The translations under genes were made by a program, and so were the position numbers. Of a stretch of 64,000 bases of DNA, positions 25,297-36,000 are shown one piece after another. The stretch's first letter is position 1, and every line of letters begins with the position of its first letter. The stretch covers positions 1,870,501 through 1,934,500 of the forward strand of contig NZ_BLLN01000003.1 in the NCBI RefSeq assembly GCF_011170125.1, in the 5' to 3' direction. Origin of the DNA: Streptomyces diastaticus subsp. diastaticus. Lineage in GTDB: Bacteria; Actinomycetota; Actinomycetes; Streptomycetales; Streptomycetaceae. The notes beneath the pieces were generated by a model. It did not search any database. It was not told where the DNA came from and saw nothing but the letters and a program-made list of their open reading frames with translations.

Positions 25297-28200
25297 GTGC
25301 GGGACAACGGTGACGCGACAGCGCGGCGGACCGGACGGACGGACGACGCCGCACCCGGCGGCGCGGCGGTCCCCGACGACGCCGTGGCCGTGGTGGGACT
25401 GGCGCTGAGGTTCCCCGACGCCGACGACCTCGCGGAGTTCCGCGCGAACCTCCTGGCCGGGCGCGACAGCGTCGGCCCGCTCCCCGAGGGCCGCGCCGAG
25501 GCGACCGGCCTCGACCCGGCCACGGCCCACCTGCCCATGGGCCACCTGCGGGACATCCACACCTTCGACCACGGCCTGTTCCGGCTCTCCCGTCGCGAGG
25601 CCGGCCTGATGGACCCCCAGCAGCGGCTCGCCCTGCTCCTCGCCCACCAGGCCGTGGAGGACGCCGGTTACGCCACCCGCCACCTCGCCGACGCGGGCAC
25701 CGCCGTCGTCCTCGCCACCTCGCCCTCCTCCTACCGGGCCGCGGCGGGTGACCCGGGGACACTCAGCGCGCTCGGCAACATGACGTTCGGCGCCCCGGCC
25801 CGCGTCGCCCACGTCCTCGGCCTGACCGGACCCTGCTACGCCGTGGACACCGGCTGCAACAGCTCGCTGACCGCGATCCACCACGCCTGCCGCGAACTCA
25901 CCTCCGGCGACGCCCGGTACGCCCTGGCCGGCGGGGTGAGCCTGCGCCCGGGCGGCCTGCCGGCCCAGGAGGCCGAGGCCATGCCCGAACTGGTCTCCGG
26001 CAGCGGGCGGTGCCGCGCCTACGACACGGACGCGGACGGCGCCGTGCCCGGTGAGGGCGGCGCCGTGCTGCTGCTCACCACCGTCGCCCAGGCCCGGGCC
26101 GACGGCGCCCCGGTCCACGCGGTGCTGCGTGGCAGCGCGGTGCTGCACAACGGCGGGGCCGTCGCCACCATCAGCTCGCCCAGCGCCACCGTGCAGAGCC
26201 GGACCATCCGCGCGGCCTGGGAACGTGCCGGGGCGGACCCCGCCGACGCCGGATACCTGGAGGGCCACGGCTCCGGCACCCCCCTCGGCGACGCGGTCGA
26301 ACTGGAGGGCCTGGCGGCGGTGTTCGGCACCCGGACCACCCCGCTGCCGATCGGTTCGGTCAAGGCCAACATCGGACACCTGGACCACGCGGCGGGGGTC
26401 GCCGGCCTGGTCAGGGCCCTCCTCAGCGTGCGGCACGGCGAGCTGTACCCGACGGTCCACTTCCGCAGCGCGACCGGCGGCACCGACCCCGCCGGCCTCG
26501 GCGTGGAGATCCTGCGCGCCGCCCGGCCCTGGGCGGACCCGGTCCGCCTCGCCGGTGTCAGCTCGTTCAGCCTCGGTGGCGTCAACGCCCACTGCGTGGT
26601 CCAGCGCGCACCCGCCGAGGACGGCCCCGGAAAGCCGGCGGACCCGGCGCCGAAGGACCCTCCGCGCCTCGTGGGTGTCTCGGCACGCACCCCGGAGGCG
26701 CTGGCCCTGCTCTGCGTCCGGCTCTCCTCGGCCCTGCGTGACGGGCACCTGCCGCTGGACGACGTGGCCTTCACCCTCAACGAGGGGCGCGACCACTACG
26801 CCCACCGCGTCGCCGTACGGGCCCGGGACACCGAGGACCTGGCGGTGCGGCTGGCCGCCGAGGCCACCTGGCTGGCCCAGGAGGAGCCCCGCGCCGACGC
26901 CGGGGGAGCCCCGCGCGTCGTGCTGCTGCCCGACGCCGGGGGCCGGGCGGCCACCGAGCTGGCGGACGGGCTGCGCCGCGCCGGCGTACGGCCCGCCGCC
27001 GTGCTCGGCCGCGAGGGGGACGCCGGTACGCGGCCCGACCGGGGCGCCGACCAGCTGGCCAGGTTGCGGAGCCGGCGCCGGACGGTGCTCTGCGTGGCCA
27101 CCGGCCCCGTGACCGAGACCGACCGGGCCCTGGCGCAGCCCGCCGCGGAGGAGAAGGGCGCCGTCGAGCTGATCGCCCCGGACCCCCGCCACGGGCTGCC
27201 GGGCGTCCTGGCCGACCTCTACCGGCGCGGCGTCGACCTCGACTGGCGGGCCCTCACCCCGGCCGGAGCCGCCAGGCCGCCCCGCCGTCACCGGCTCCCC
27301 GGCCACCCCGTCCTCGGCATCCGCTGCTGGGCCGCCCCGGCCGCCGCCCCCGCGCCCCTGCCCGCTCCCGTGCCCGCCGCGCCCGCGGCCCCCGAGCCGC
27401 GTGCGGCCGTGCCCGCCGCCCTCCCGGCGCCCGTGGAGGCCGACCGCCCCACCCGTACCGAGGACACCACCGGGTGGCTCTGCGCGGCCCTGGAGGAACT
27501 CCTCGGCGCCGGGACCCCCGTGACCCCCGAGGCCGACTACTTCGCCCTCGGCGGCAACTCGATCGTCGCCATGCAGCTCGTCCAGCGGGTCGGCGAGCGC
27601 TTCGGGCACCGCCTCAAGCTCATCGACACCTACGAGTACCCGCGCGTCGCCGACCTCGCCCGGTTCATCGACTCGCTCTCCTCGGCCCACAGGCCCGCCG
27701 TCCCGCCGGTGGTGCCCACCGACGCCCGCGTGCTGTCCTTCGGGCAGGAACGCATGTGGTTCCACCACCAGCTCGATCCCGCCACCACCCTCTACAACCT
27801 CCCGATGGTCAGCATGATCAGCGGGGAGCTGGACATCGCCGCCGTCCGGGGCATGTGGGAGGACTTGGCGGAGCGGCACGAGGTGCTGCGCTCCAACCTC
27901 GTCGACGACGACGGCGTACCCGGTCTGCGCATCCGGCGCGAACTGGGCGCGGAGTTCTTCCACTTCACCGATGTCAGCGACGCCCCCGACCCGGTCGCCG
28001 CCGCCCGCGAACGGGTCCGCCTCGCCGCCGCGCACCGCTTCGACGTGGCCCGGGACCCGCTGGTGCGGCTGGAGGTCATCCGCACCGGTCCGCAGGAGCA
28101 CGTGGTCCACGTGACCATGCACCACGCCGTCAACGACGGCGGCTCGCCCCGGATCTTCGAACGGGAGCTCCCGGAGCTGTACGCGGCCCGGCGGGAGGGC

Positions 28201-31200
28201 CGCCCGCACCGGCTCGACCCGCTGCCGGTCCAGTACCGCGACTGGGCGCACTGGCAGCGGCAGCTCGTGCGGAGCGCCGCCCTCGACGGCGAACTGGAGT
28301 ACTGGAAGCGGCGGCTGACGGGCGTCGAGCCGCTGCGGATGCCCACCGACCACCCCCGCCCCGCGCGCAAGGACCACAGCGGACAGCTGCACCCCTTCAC
28401 CGTCCCGGCCGAGCTGATCGGCCGGCTGCGCCGGATCGCCGCGGAGGAGTCCGCCACCCTCTTCACGGTGCTGCTCACCTGCCTCTACCTGCTCCTCGCC
28501 CGGCACAGCGGGCAGCGCGACCTGGTCGTGGGCAGCCCCACCACCGGCCGCACCCGCCCCGAACTCCGCGACCTGATCGGCTTCTTCAACAGCACCGTCG
28601 CGCTGCGCGCCGACCTCGGCGCCGCCGCCTCCTTCGGCGACCTGCTGAAGCAGGTGCGCGGCGTCGTCGCGGAGGCTCTGGAGCACCAGGAGGTGCCCTT
28701 CGACCGGGTGGTCAACGCGCTGGTGGGGGAGCGTGACCTGAGCAGGACACCACTGTTCGACGTGTTCTTCGTGCACCAGGAGCTGCCGCGCGTGCAGCAC
28801 GTGGGCGAGGCCCGCACCGACTTCTTCGACACCGTCCGCACCCAGGAGAACCTGTTCAGCGGACTGCCGCCGGGTACCGCCAAGTTCGACCTCACCCTCG
28901 TCACCCAGGACCGCGAGGGCGACGAGGCGATGACGGCCTGCCTGGAGTACAGCACCGAGCTGTTCACCGGGCGGACCGCCGCCGCGCTGACCGACGACTA
29001 CCTCACCGTGCTGCGCGCCGTCGCGGACGGCCGCCGCGACACCCCGCTGACCGCACTGCTCGCCCCGGCCGGGCCGCCCGCGACCGAGCCCGTGCCCGCG
29101 GGAGCACCGTTCGGAACGGCGGCCGTCGTGCACGAGGCGATCGAGTCGTGGGCGCGGACCACCCCCGACGCGGTCGCGGTCCGCGCGGGCGAGGACCGGC
29201 TGACCTACCGGGAGCTGGACCGGCGCGCCGAACGGCTGGCCGGCGAACTGCGGGCCCGCGGCGCCGGCGCCGAGTCCGTCGTCGCGCTCTGGACCGACCG
29301 GAGCGTCGAACTGGCCGTCGCGATGCTCGGCGTACTCAAGTCCGGCGCCTGTTACGTCGCCGTCGACCCCGGACTGCCGCCGGAGCGGGCCCGTTTCCTG
29401 CTCACCGACAGCCGCCCGGCGCACGTGGTGACCACCGTCGCCCTGGCCGGCCTGCTCCCGGCCCAAGCGCCCGACGCCGTCCTGGTGGACGCCCCCGAGC
29501 CCGCCGCCGGCGGACAGGCCCCGCACCACCGTCCCGCGGGCGGCGGCAACGCCGCGTACGTCTGCTACACCTCCGGCTCCACCGGACGGCCGAAGGGCGT
29601 CGTCGTCACCCACCGCAACGTGCTCGGCTTCGTCGCCTGGTCCCGGCGGGCGCTGGGGCCGGGCGCCTTCTCCCGGACGCTCGCCGCCGCGTCGGCCGGC
29701 TTCGACATCTCGGTGCTGGAACTCCTCGCCACGCTGGCCTGCGGCGGCACCGTCGACCTGGTCCGCAACCTGCTCGCGCTGACCGAGCGGCAGGACTGGT
29801 CCGGTTCCCTCCTCGTCGCCGTCCCCTCCGTCTACCGCCGGGTGCGGCAGGCCGAGTGGGTCGACGAACGCGCCGGCCAGTACGTGCTGTGCGGCGAGCG
29901 GGTCCCCGGCGACCTGGTGCGCGACATCCACCGCCGCCACCCCGGCGCCACCGTCTGGAACGCCTACGGCCCCACCGAGTGCACCGTCTACGCCACCGCC
30001 TGGCGCTGCGACCCCGGCGCCGAGGGCGACCCGCCGATCGGCACTCCCGTCGACGGCACCCGCTGCCACGTCCTCGACCCGGACCTGCGCCCGGTCCCGC
30101 CGGGCACGGTGGGGGAGCTGTACGTCGCGGGCGACGGACTGGCCCGCGGGTACGCCGGCCGTCCCGGGCAGACCGCCGACCGCTTCGTGCCCGACCCGTT
30201 CGCGGCCGACGGCAGCCGCATGTACCGGACCGGGGACATGGCCTCCCAGGACCGCGACGGCGTGCTCACCTACCGGGGCCGGACCGACGACCAGGTGAAG
30301 GTGCGCGGGCACCGGGTGGAGCCCGGCGAACTGGAGGCCCTGCTGCGGGCCGTGCCGGGGGTGGCCGCGGCCGCCGTCGTGGCCGTACCGGCGGACGAGG
30401 GCCAGGACCTCGGGGACCACACACTCGCCGCCTTCCTCCAGCCCGGCCCCGGGGCGCGGCCGGACACCGGGGCCGCCCGGGAGGCGCTGGCCCGCGCACT
30501 CCCCGCGCCGCTGGTCCCCGCGACCTTCGAGGTGGTGGACCTGCTGCCCGTCACCGCCCACGGCAAGACCGACCGGCGGGAGCTGGGCCGGCGCGCGAGG
30601 GCCGGGGAACGGCCGCAGGGCCCGCCGCCCGCCGAGGCCACCGACCCCGTCGCCGTGCTGTGCGAGGTCTTCGCCGAGGTGCTGGGCCGGCCCTCGGCCG
30701 GCCCCGACGACAGCTTCTTCGCGCTCGGCGGCGACAGCATCCGCTCCATCCGGCTGGTCCGCGCGGCCCGCCGCCGCGGCCTCGCCCTGTCGACGGAGGA
30801 CGTCTTCGTCCACCCCACCCCCGCCGGACTCGCCACCCGCCTCGGCGGCCAGTCCACACCCCGTTCCACCGACCCCGCCCCCGTGTCCGCCACCGGCGCG
30901 CGCGGCCCTCTCGACACGGCGTACCCCGGCCACCGGGGCGTGCTGCCGCTCACCCCGCTCCAGGCCGGGCTGCTCTCCGGCGGGCCGGGTGCGGGCTCCG
31001 TCATGCGGCTGGTGCTCGACCTCTCCGGGGAACTGGACGTGCCCGCGCTGCGCCGGGCCGTCCGCGAACTGGGCCGCCGCCACCCCAACCTGTGCGCCGC
31101 GTTCGTCCGGCAGCCCGCCGGGCCTCCGGTACAGGTGCTGTGCGACCGCCCCTTGACCCTGGAAGAGCTCGACCTGCGGGCCCTGACCCCCGAGGCCCGT

Positions 31201-33081
31201 GACACGCGCCTGGCGGAGCTGACCGCCGAGGAACGCGCCACCCGCCTCGACCCCGAGGACCCCCCGCTCCTCCGCTTCACCCTGGTGCGGCAGGCCCCCG
31301 ACCGGTTCCAGCTAAGGATCGTCGGCCACCACCTGCTCCTCGACGGGTGGTCCAACCAACTGCTGCTTCCGGAACTGCTGGCGCTCTACCGGGGCGACGT
31401 GCTGCCGGACGCCGTGCCCTTCGGCGACCACCTGGCCTGGCTCGGCGGCCTCGACCGCGAACAGGCCATGACCGCCTGGGACGACCACCTCGCAGGCGCC
31501 GAACCCACCCTGCTGGCCCCCGGGGCCCCGGCGGCCGACGGCTGGCCCGGCCGGACCACCCACCGCCTCGGCCCGGAGGAGACCGGCCGCCTCACGGCCA
31601 CCGCCGCCGCCCTCGGGGTCACCGCCAACACCGTCCTCCAGTGCTGCTGGGCCCTGGTCCTCGCCGAGCGCACCGGTCGCCACGACGTGGTGTTCGGGGC
31701 GATCACCTCCGGCCGCTCCCCACAGGTACCGGGGGTCGAGTCGATCGTCGGTTTCCTCATCAACACCTTCCCGGTCCGGGTGCGGCTGCGACCGGAGGAG
31801 ACGCTCGCCGCCCTGCTCCGCCGCGTCCAGGGCGAACAGGCCCGCATGATGCCGCACCGCCACGCGGACCTGGCCGCTGTGACCGACAGGCTCGGCGTCG
31901 AGGCGCTGTTCGACACGGCCGTGGTGTTCGAGAACTTCCCGCCGGCCGATCCCGAGGCGGCACGGAACCTGCCAGGGCTGCGCGTGGAGGACGCCACCAC
32001 GGAGTCGGCCGGCCACCACCCGCTCTCCCTGATGGTGCTGCCCCGCGACGGCGGCACCGACGTCAACCTCCTCCACCGCACCGGCGCGGCCGCCCCGGGG
32101 CGGTCCCGCGTCCTGCTGGACGGCGTCCTCACCGTCCTGCGCACCCTGCTGGCCGATCCGGACACCCCGGTCGGCCGGCTCACCGGGACCGGTGCCGCCG
32201 CCCCCACGCCCGCCGGCCCCCGGGTGGCCGCCCTGATCGGGGGCGAGGACGCGCACCCGGCCTTCGACACCCTGCTGCCGCTGCGTGAGAAGGGCGGGGA
32301 GACCCCGCTGTTCTGCGTCCACCCGGCGGGCGGCGTCGGCTGGATGTACTCGGCGCTCACCCACCACCTCGACGCGGACCGGCCCGTGTACGCCCTCCAG
32401 GACCGCGGGCTGAACGGCGCGGACCGGCTCCACGGCTCCGTCGAGGACATGGCCGCCGACTACGTGGCCGAGATCCGCGCCCGGCGGCCGCACGGCCCGT
32501 ACCAGTTGCTCGGCTGGTCCTTCGGCGGCCTGGTCGCGCACGCCATGGCCTGCGAACTCCAGCGTGCCGGGGAGCGGGTGGAGCGCCTGATCCTGCTGGA
32601 CTCCCACGTCCTCGCCGACCTGGACGAACTGCCCCCGGCTCCCGAGGGCGCCGGGGCACGGCAGATGTACGGCGCCCTGCTGGACTTCGCCGGGGTACGC
32701 CCGCCCGGCCTGCGCGACGACGAGCTGGACGACGCGCGGTTCCTCGGCATCGTCCGGGACGGCGACAGCCTGCTCTCCGACATCTCCGAGCGCCACCTGG
32801 TCGCCATGGGCGGGGCGTACGACAACAACCTGCGGCTGGCGCGGACCCACCGGCCCGGACGGTACACGGGCGACGTCCTCCTCGTACGGGCCCGGCCCGA
32901 CGAGGGGCCCGGCGCCCTCTCGCCTGACCCGGCGGGATGGCATCCGTACGTCAGCGGGCGCGTCGACGTCCACACCAGCGAACACACCCACGGCGACCTG
33001 GCCTGCCCCGCCTCGCTGGCCGGCATCGCCCGCGTCCTGGAGCCGGGCGGCCCCGGGGAGAAGGAGGGCGACCATGGCTGA
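25297..33081 (+). CDS. Hybrid PKS-NRPS: KS-(vestigial AT)-ACP-C-A-PCP-C-TE
   Basis: 2594 residues. KS about 25-440: C187 (VDTGCNSSL), H324 ([11 protein letters not shown]), H361 ([10 protein letters not shown]), so catalytically complete. About 440-690 keeps the KS-AT linker and the post-AT segment ([25 protein letters not shown]), but no GHSxG and no room for an AT. ACP S755 (LGGNSI). C about 805-1255, HH942-943 and D947 (HHAVNDGG). A about 1275-1780, A3 [11 protein letters not shown], my code read D-I-L-V-V-C-A-V, unassigned. PCP S1814 (LGGDSI). Second C about 1880-2290, HHLLLDGWS with D2016. TE about 2310-2590, S2408 (GWSFGG), C-terminal His in HTHGDL. No PCP lies between the last C and the TE. 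GTG 25297 is preceded by GGGGAG; the gap of 62 bp to the previous gene is the only one in the operon. Confidence 0.95.
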   Translation: MRDNGDATARRTGRTDDAAPGGAAVPDDAVAVVGLALRFPDADDLAEFRANLLAGRDSVGPLPEGRAEATGLDPATAHLPMGHLRDIHTFDHGLFRLSRREAGLMDPQQRLALLLAHQAVEDAGYATRHLADAGTAVVLATSPSSYRAAAGDPGTLSALGNMTFGAPARVAHVLGLTGPCYAVDTGCNSSLTAIHHACRELTSGDARYALAGGVSLRPGGLPAQEAEAMPELVSGSGRCRAYDTDADGAVPGEGGAVLLLTTVAQARADGAPVHAVLRGSAVLHNGGAVATISSPSATVQSRTIRAAWERAGADPADAGYLEGHGSGTPLGDAVELEGLAAVFGTRTTPLPIGSVKANIGHLDHAAGVAGLVRALLSVRHGELYPTVHFRSATGGTDPAGLGVEILRAARPWADPVRLAGVSSFSLGGVNAHCVVQRAPAEDGPGKPADPAPKDPPRLVGVSARTPEALALLCVRLSSALRDGHLPLDDVAFTLNEGRDHYAHRVAVRARDTEDLAVRLAAEATWLAQEEPRADAGGAPRVVLLPDAGGRAATELADGLRRAGVRPAAVLGREGDAGTRPDRGADQLARLRSRRRTVLCVATGPVTETDRALAQPAAEEKGAVELIAPDPRHGLPGVLADLYRRGVDLDWRALTPAGAARPPRRHRLPGHPVLGIRCWAAPAAAPAPLPAPVPAAPAAPEPRAAVPAALPAPVEADRPTRTEDTTGWLCAALEELLGAGTPVTPEADYFALGGNSIVAMQLVQRVGERFGHRLKLIDTYEYPRVADLARFIDSLSSAHRPAVPPVVPTDARVLSFGQERMWFHHQLDPATTLYNLPMVSMISGELDIAAVRGMWEDLAERHEVLRSNLVDDDGVPGLRIRRELGAEFFHFTDVSDAPDPVAAARERVRLAAAHRFDVARDPLVRLEVIRTGPQEHVVHVTMHHAVNDGGSPRIFERELPELYAARREGRPHRLDPLPVQYRDWAHWQRQLVRSAALDGELEYWKRRLTGVEPLRMPTDHPRPARKDHSGQLHPFTVPAELIGRLRRIAAEESATLFTVLLTCLYLLLARHSGQRDLVVGSPTTGRTRPELRDLIGFFNSTVALRADLGAAASFGDLLKQVRGVVAEALEHQEVPFDRVVNALVGERDLSRTPLFDVFFVHQELPRVQHVGEARTDFFDTVRTQENLFSGLPPGTAKFDLTLVTQDREGDEAMTACLEYSTELFTGRTAAALTDDYLTVLRAVADGRRDTPLTALLAPAGPPATEPVPAGAPFGTAAVVHEAIESWARTTPDAVAVRAGEDRLTYRELDRRAERLAGELRARGAGAESVVALWTDRSVELAVAMLGVLKSGACYVAVDPGLPPERARFLLTDSRPAHVVTTVALAGLLPAQAPDAVLVDAPEPAAGGQAPHHRPAGGGNAAYVCYTSGSTGRPKGVVVTHRNVLGFVAWSRRALGPGAFSRTLAAASAGFDISVLELLATLACGGTVDLVRNLLALTERQDWSGSLLVAVPSVYRRVRQAEWVDERAGQYVLCGERVPGDLVRDIHRRHPGATVWNAYGPTECTVYATAWRCDPGAEGDPPIGTPVDGTRCHVLDPDLRPVPPGTVGELYVAGDGLARGYAGRPGQTADRFVPDPFAADGSRMYRTGDMASQDRDGVLTYRGRTDDQVKVRGHRVEPGELEALLRAVPGVAAAAVVAVPADEGQDLGDHTLAAFLQPGPGARPDTGAAREALARALPAPLVPATFEVVDLLPVTAHGKTDRRELGRRARAGERPQGPPPAEATDPVAVLCEVFAEVLGRPSAGPDDSFFALGGDSIRSIRLVRAARRRGLALSTEDVFVHPTPAGLATRLGGQSTPRSTDPAPVSATGARGPLDTAYPGHRGVLPLTPLQAGLLSGGPGAGSVMRLVLDLSGELDVPALRRAVRELGRRHPNLCAAFVRQPAGPPVQVLCDRPLTLEELDLRALTPEARDTRLAELTAEERATRLDPEDPPLLRFTLVRQAPDRFQLRIVGHHLLLDGWSNQLLLPELLALYRGDVLPDAVPFGDHLAWLGGLDREQAMTAWDDHLAGAEPTLLAPGAPAADGWPGRTTHRLGPEETGRLTATAAALGVTANTVLQCCWALVLAERTGRHDVVFGAITSGRSPQVPGVESIVGFLINTFPVRVRLRPEETLAALLRRVQGEQARMMPHRHADLAAVTDRLGVEALFDTAVVFENFPPADPEAARNLPGLRVEDATTESAGHHPLSLMVLPRDGGTDVNLLHRTGAAAPGRSRVLLDGVLTVLRTLLADPDTPVGRLTGTGAAAPTPAGPRVAALIGGEDAHPAFDTLLPLREKGGETPLFCVHPAGGVGWMYSALTHHLDADRPVYALQDRGLNGADRLHGSVEDMAADYVAEIRARRPHGPYQLLGWSFGGLVAHAMACELQRAGERVERLILLDSHVLADLDELPPAPEGAGARQMYGALLDFAGVRPPGLRDDELDDARFLGIVRDGDSLLSDISERHLVAMGGAYDNNLRLARTHRPGRYTGDVLLVRARPDEGPGALSPDPAGWHPYVSGRVDVHTSEHTHGDLACPASLAGIARVLEPGGPGEKEGDHG

Positions 33082-36000
33082 CCGGAGCCGGCCGCTGACC
33101 GCCGCGCAGTCGGGCATCTGGTACAGCGGCGTCCTGGACCCCACCGGCCTGCGCTACGTGGGCTCCCAGTACGTCCACCTCCACGGCCCCGTCGACGAGG
33201 AGCTGTTCGCCCGCGCGGTCCGTACCGTCGTGGCGGGCAGCGAGACGCTCAGGGTGCGCTTCGCCGACCGGGACGACGGTCCGGTCCAGTTCCTGGAGCC
33301 CCTCGACGACTGGGAGGTCCGCCTGCTCGACCTGCGCGCGGCCGAGCAACCGCACGAGGAGGCGCTGCGGCTGATCGAGGAGAACAGCCTGCGCCCGTAC
33401 GACCTCTCGCGGGCGCCCCTCTTCGACCACCACCTGCTGCGTGTCGCCGACGACGCGTACCTGTGGGCCATCCGGATGCACCACCTCATCTGCGACGGCA
33501 CGGCCGCCGCGAACCTCATCCGACGGGTGGCCGCCACCTACACCGCGTGGGCGACCGGCACCGCCGGCCCGCCGCCGGCCGGCGGCCCCGCGCTCTTCGA
33601 CACCCTCGACGCCATGGTGGAGCGCGACACCGCCTACCGGAGTTCCGCACGCTTCGGCCAGGACGCCGCATGGTGGGCCGGGCGACTGGCCGGCCGGGAC
33701 GAGGCGCCGCAACTGGCCACCGGAGGGGCACCGGCGGGCGCCACCGGCCACGTCAGCCACGTCCGGTGGCTGCCGGCCGACCGCTGGCACACCCTGACCA
33801 CCGCGGCCGCCCGCCACGACGTGCGCTGGCCCGCCCTGTTCGCCGCCGCCACCGCCCTCGCCGTGCACGCCGACACCGGGCAGCGGCAGACCGTCCTCGG
33901 CCTGAGCGTCCCCGGGCGCACCGGCCGGGCGGCCCGCCAGGCGCTGGGCACCGCCGCCAACGTCGTGCCGCTCCACGCGGCCGTGGACCCGGCCGCGCCA
34001 CTCGCGGAACTGGTCGCCACCGCCTGGGCCAACACCCTCGGTGTCCTGCGCCACCAGCGGTACCGCTTCGAGGACATGCTGCGCGACCAGGGCGCGGTCC
34101 GCGACGGCCGGCCCCTGGTGGGCCCCGTCCTCAACGCCATGACCACGGAACGCGGCCTGTCCTTCGCCGGCACCCCGGCCGTCGTCCACCAGGTCACTCC
34201 GGGACGCGGCGACCACCTGGCCCTCGGCGTCCACGACAACGGCGCCCCCCAGGTCCGGATCGACCTCGGAGTCCCCGAGGCACTCTGCACCGCCCCGGCC
34301 GCCCGCGCCCAGCTCGACCGCCTCGTCGACCTCACTCTGGCCCTCGCCGACGCCGACCCCGCCACTCCCCAGGGCCGGGTCGGCGCTCCTCGTCCCGCAC
34401 GACCGCCCGTACCCGCCGAGCCCGAGGCCGGGCGCGAGGCGGAACCGGCCACGCTCACCGGCCTGTTCGCCACCGTGGCCGCCGCCCGCCCGGACGCCGT
34501 CGCCGTGGTGGCGGGGCGCGACCGGCTGACCTACGCCCGGCTCGACGCGCGGGCCGAGGCACTGGCCCGCCACCTCGCCGCGCGCGGAGTGGGCCCCGGC
34601 GACCGGGTCGCGGTCTCCCTGCCCCGCTCCGCCGGCCTGGTCGTCGCCCTCCTCGCCGTCCTCAAGGCGGGCGCCGCCTACGTGCCGCTGGACCCGGCCC
34701 ACCCGGCCGAACGCCTGCGCGCCACCCTCGCCGACGCCGAGCCCGTCCTCACCCTCGTCCACCCCGGCGCCGACGTGATCCCGCTGCCGGCCGAGGACGA
34801 AGTCCCCTCGCTGACCCTCGACCCGCGCCAGGGCACCCTCACCGGTCCCGACGCCGAAGGCCCTGCCGGGGTGGCGCCGCGCCGTCCGACGCCCGGCTCT
34901 CCCGCCTACCTGATCCACACCTCGGGCTCCACCGGCACCCCCAAGGGCGTGGTGGTCACCCACCACAACGTCACCCGGCTCCTGTCCGCCGCCGCCCGCC
35001 ACTTCACCTTCGGGCCCGACGACGTGTGGACCCTCTTCCACTCCTACGCCTTCGACTTCTCGGTCTGGGAGCTGTGGGGCGCCCTGCTGCACGGCGGCCG
35101 CCTGGTGATCGTCCCCGAGGACGTGGCGCGCTCGCCGCACGACTTGCTGGAACTGCTGGCCGAGCAGCGCGTCACCGTCCTGAACCAGACGCCCTCGGCC
35201 TTCGGACAGCTCGCGGAGGCCGAGGCGGAGCACCCGGCCGTCGGCGACCGGCTCTCGCTGCGGTACGTGGTCTTCGGAGGTGAGCCGCTCGAACCCTGGC
35301 GGCTGGCCACCTGGCTGGCCCGCCACCCCGGCCCGGCTCCCCGCCTGGTCAACATGTACGGGATCACCGAGACCACCGTGCACGTCACCCACCACCCGGT
35401 CGACCCGGCCGCCGCCCCCTCCGGCCCGGCCGGGGGCGTCATCGGCAGCCCCCTGCCCGACCTGCGGGTACGCCTCCTCGACGCCGCCCTGCGTCCCGTC
35501 CCCGACGGCGTGCCGGGCGAGATGTACGTCTCGGGCCCCGGCGTCGCCGACGGCTACTGGCACCGGCCGGCCCTCACCGCCGGACGGTTCGTCCCCGACC
35601 CCGACGGGCCGCCGGGAAGCCGCGCGTACCGCAGCGGCGACCTGGCCCGGCGGCTGCCCGGCGGCGCCCTGGAGTACGTGGGGCGCGCCGACCGGCAGGT
35701 CAAGGTGCGCGGCCACCGGGTGGAGCCCGCGGAGGTCGAGGCCGCCCTCGTCGCGCTGCCGGGCGTCCGCGACGCGACCGTCCTGCTGACCGAGTACGGG
35801 CCGGGGGACCGGCGCCTGGCCGCCCATCTGGTGGCCGACGCCGACAGCGCGGCGCTCGCCCCCGAACGGGCCGCCGCCGTGCTCCCCGCCCATCTGCTCC
35901 CCTCGGTCTGGACCACCCTGGACGCCCTCCCGCTCACCCCCAACGGCAAGCTGGACCGGCGCGCCCTGCGGACCGCCGGCCACCAGGTGCCCGGCGAGGT

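Noticed and set aside
24511..31083. Very long open frame on the minus strand opposite the hybrid NRPS gene (and similar ones opposite the other NRPS gene)
   Set aside because: It mirrors the codon bias of the plus-strand gene, has Gly/Arg/Val-rich low-complexity translation and no domain; the plus strand has complete NRPS domain order.
30940..32170. Second C domain of the hybrid protein as an epimerisation domain, since its PCP is of the LGGDSI type
   Set aside because: It lacks EGHGR and the FNYLG motif and has the C-type segment [17 protein letters not shown] instead.
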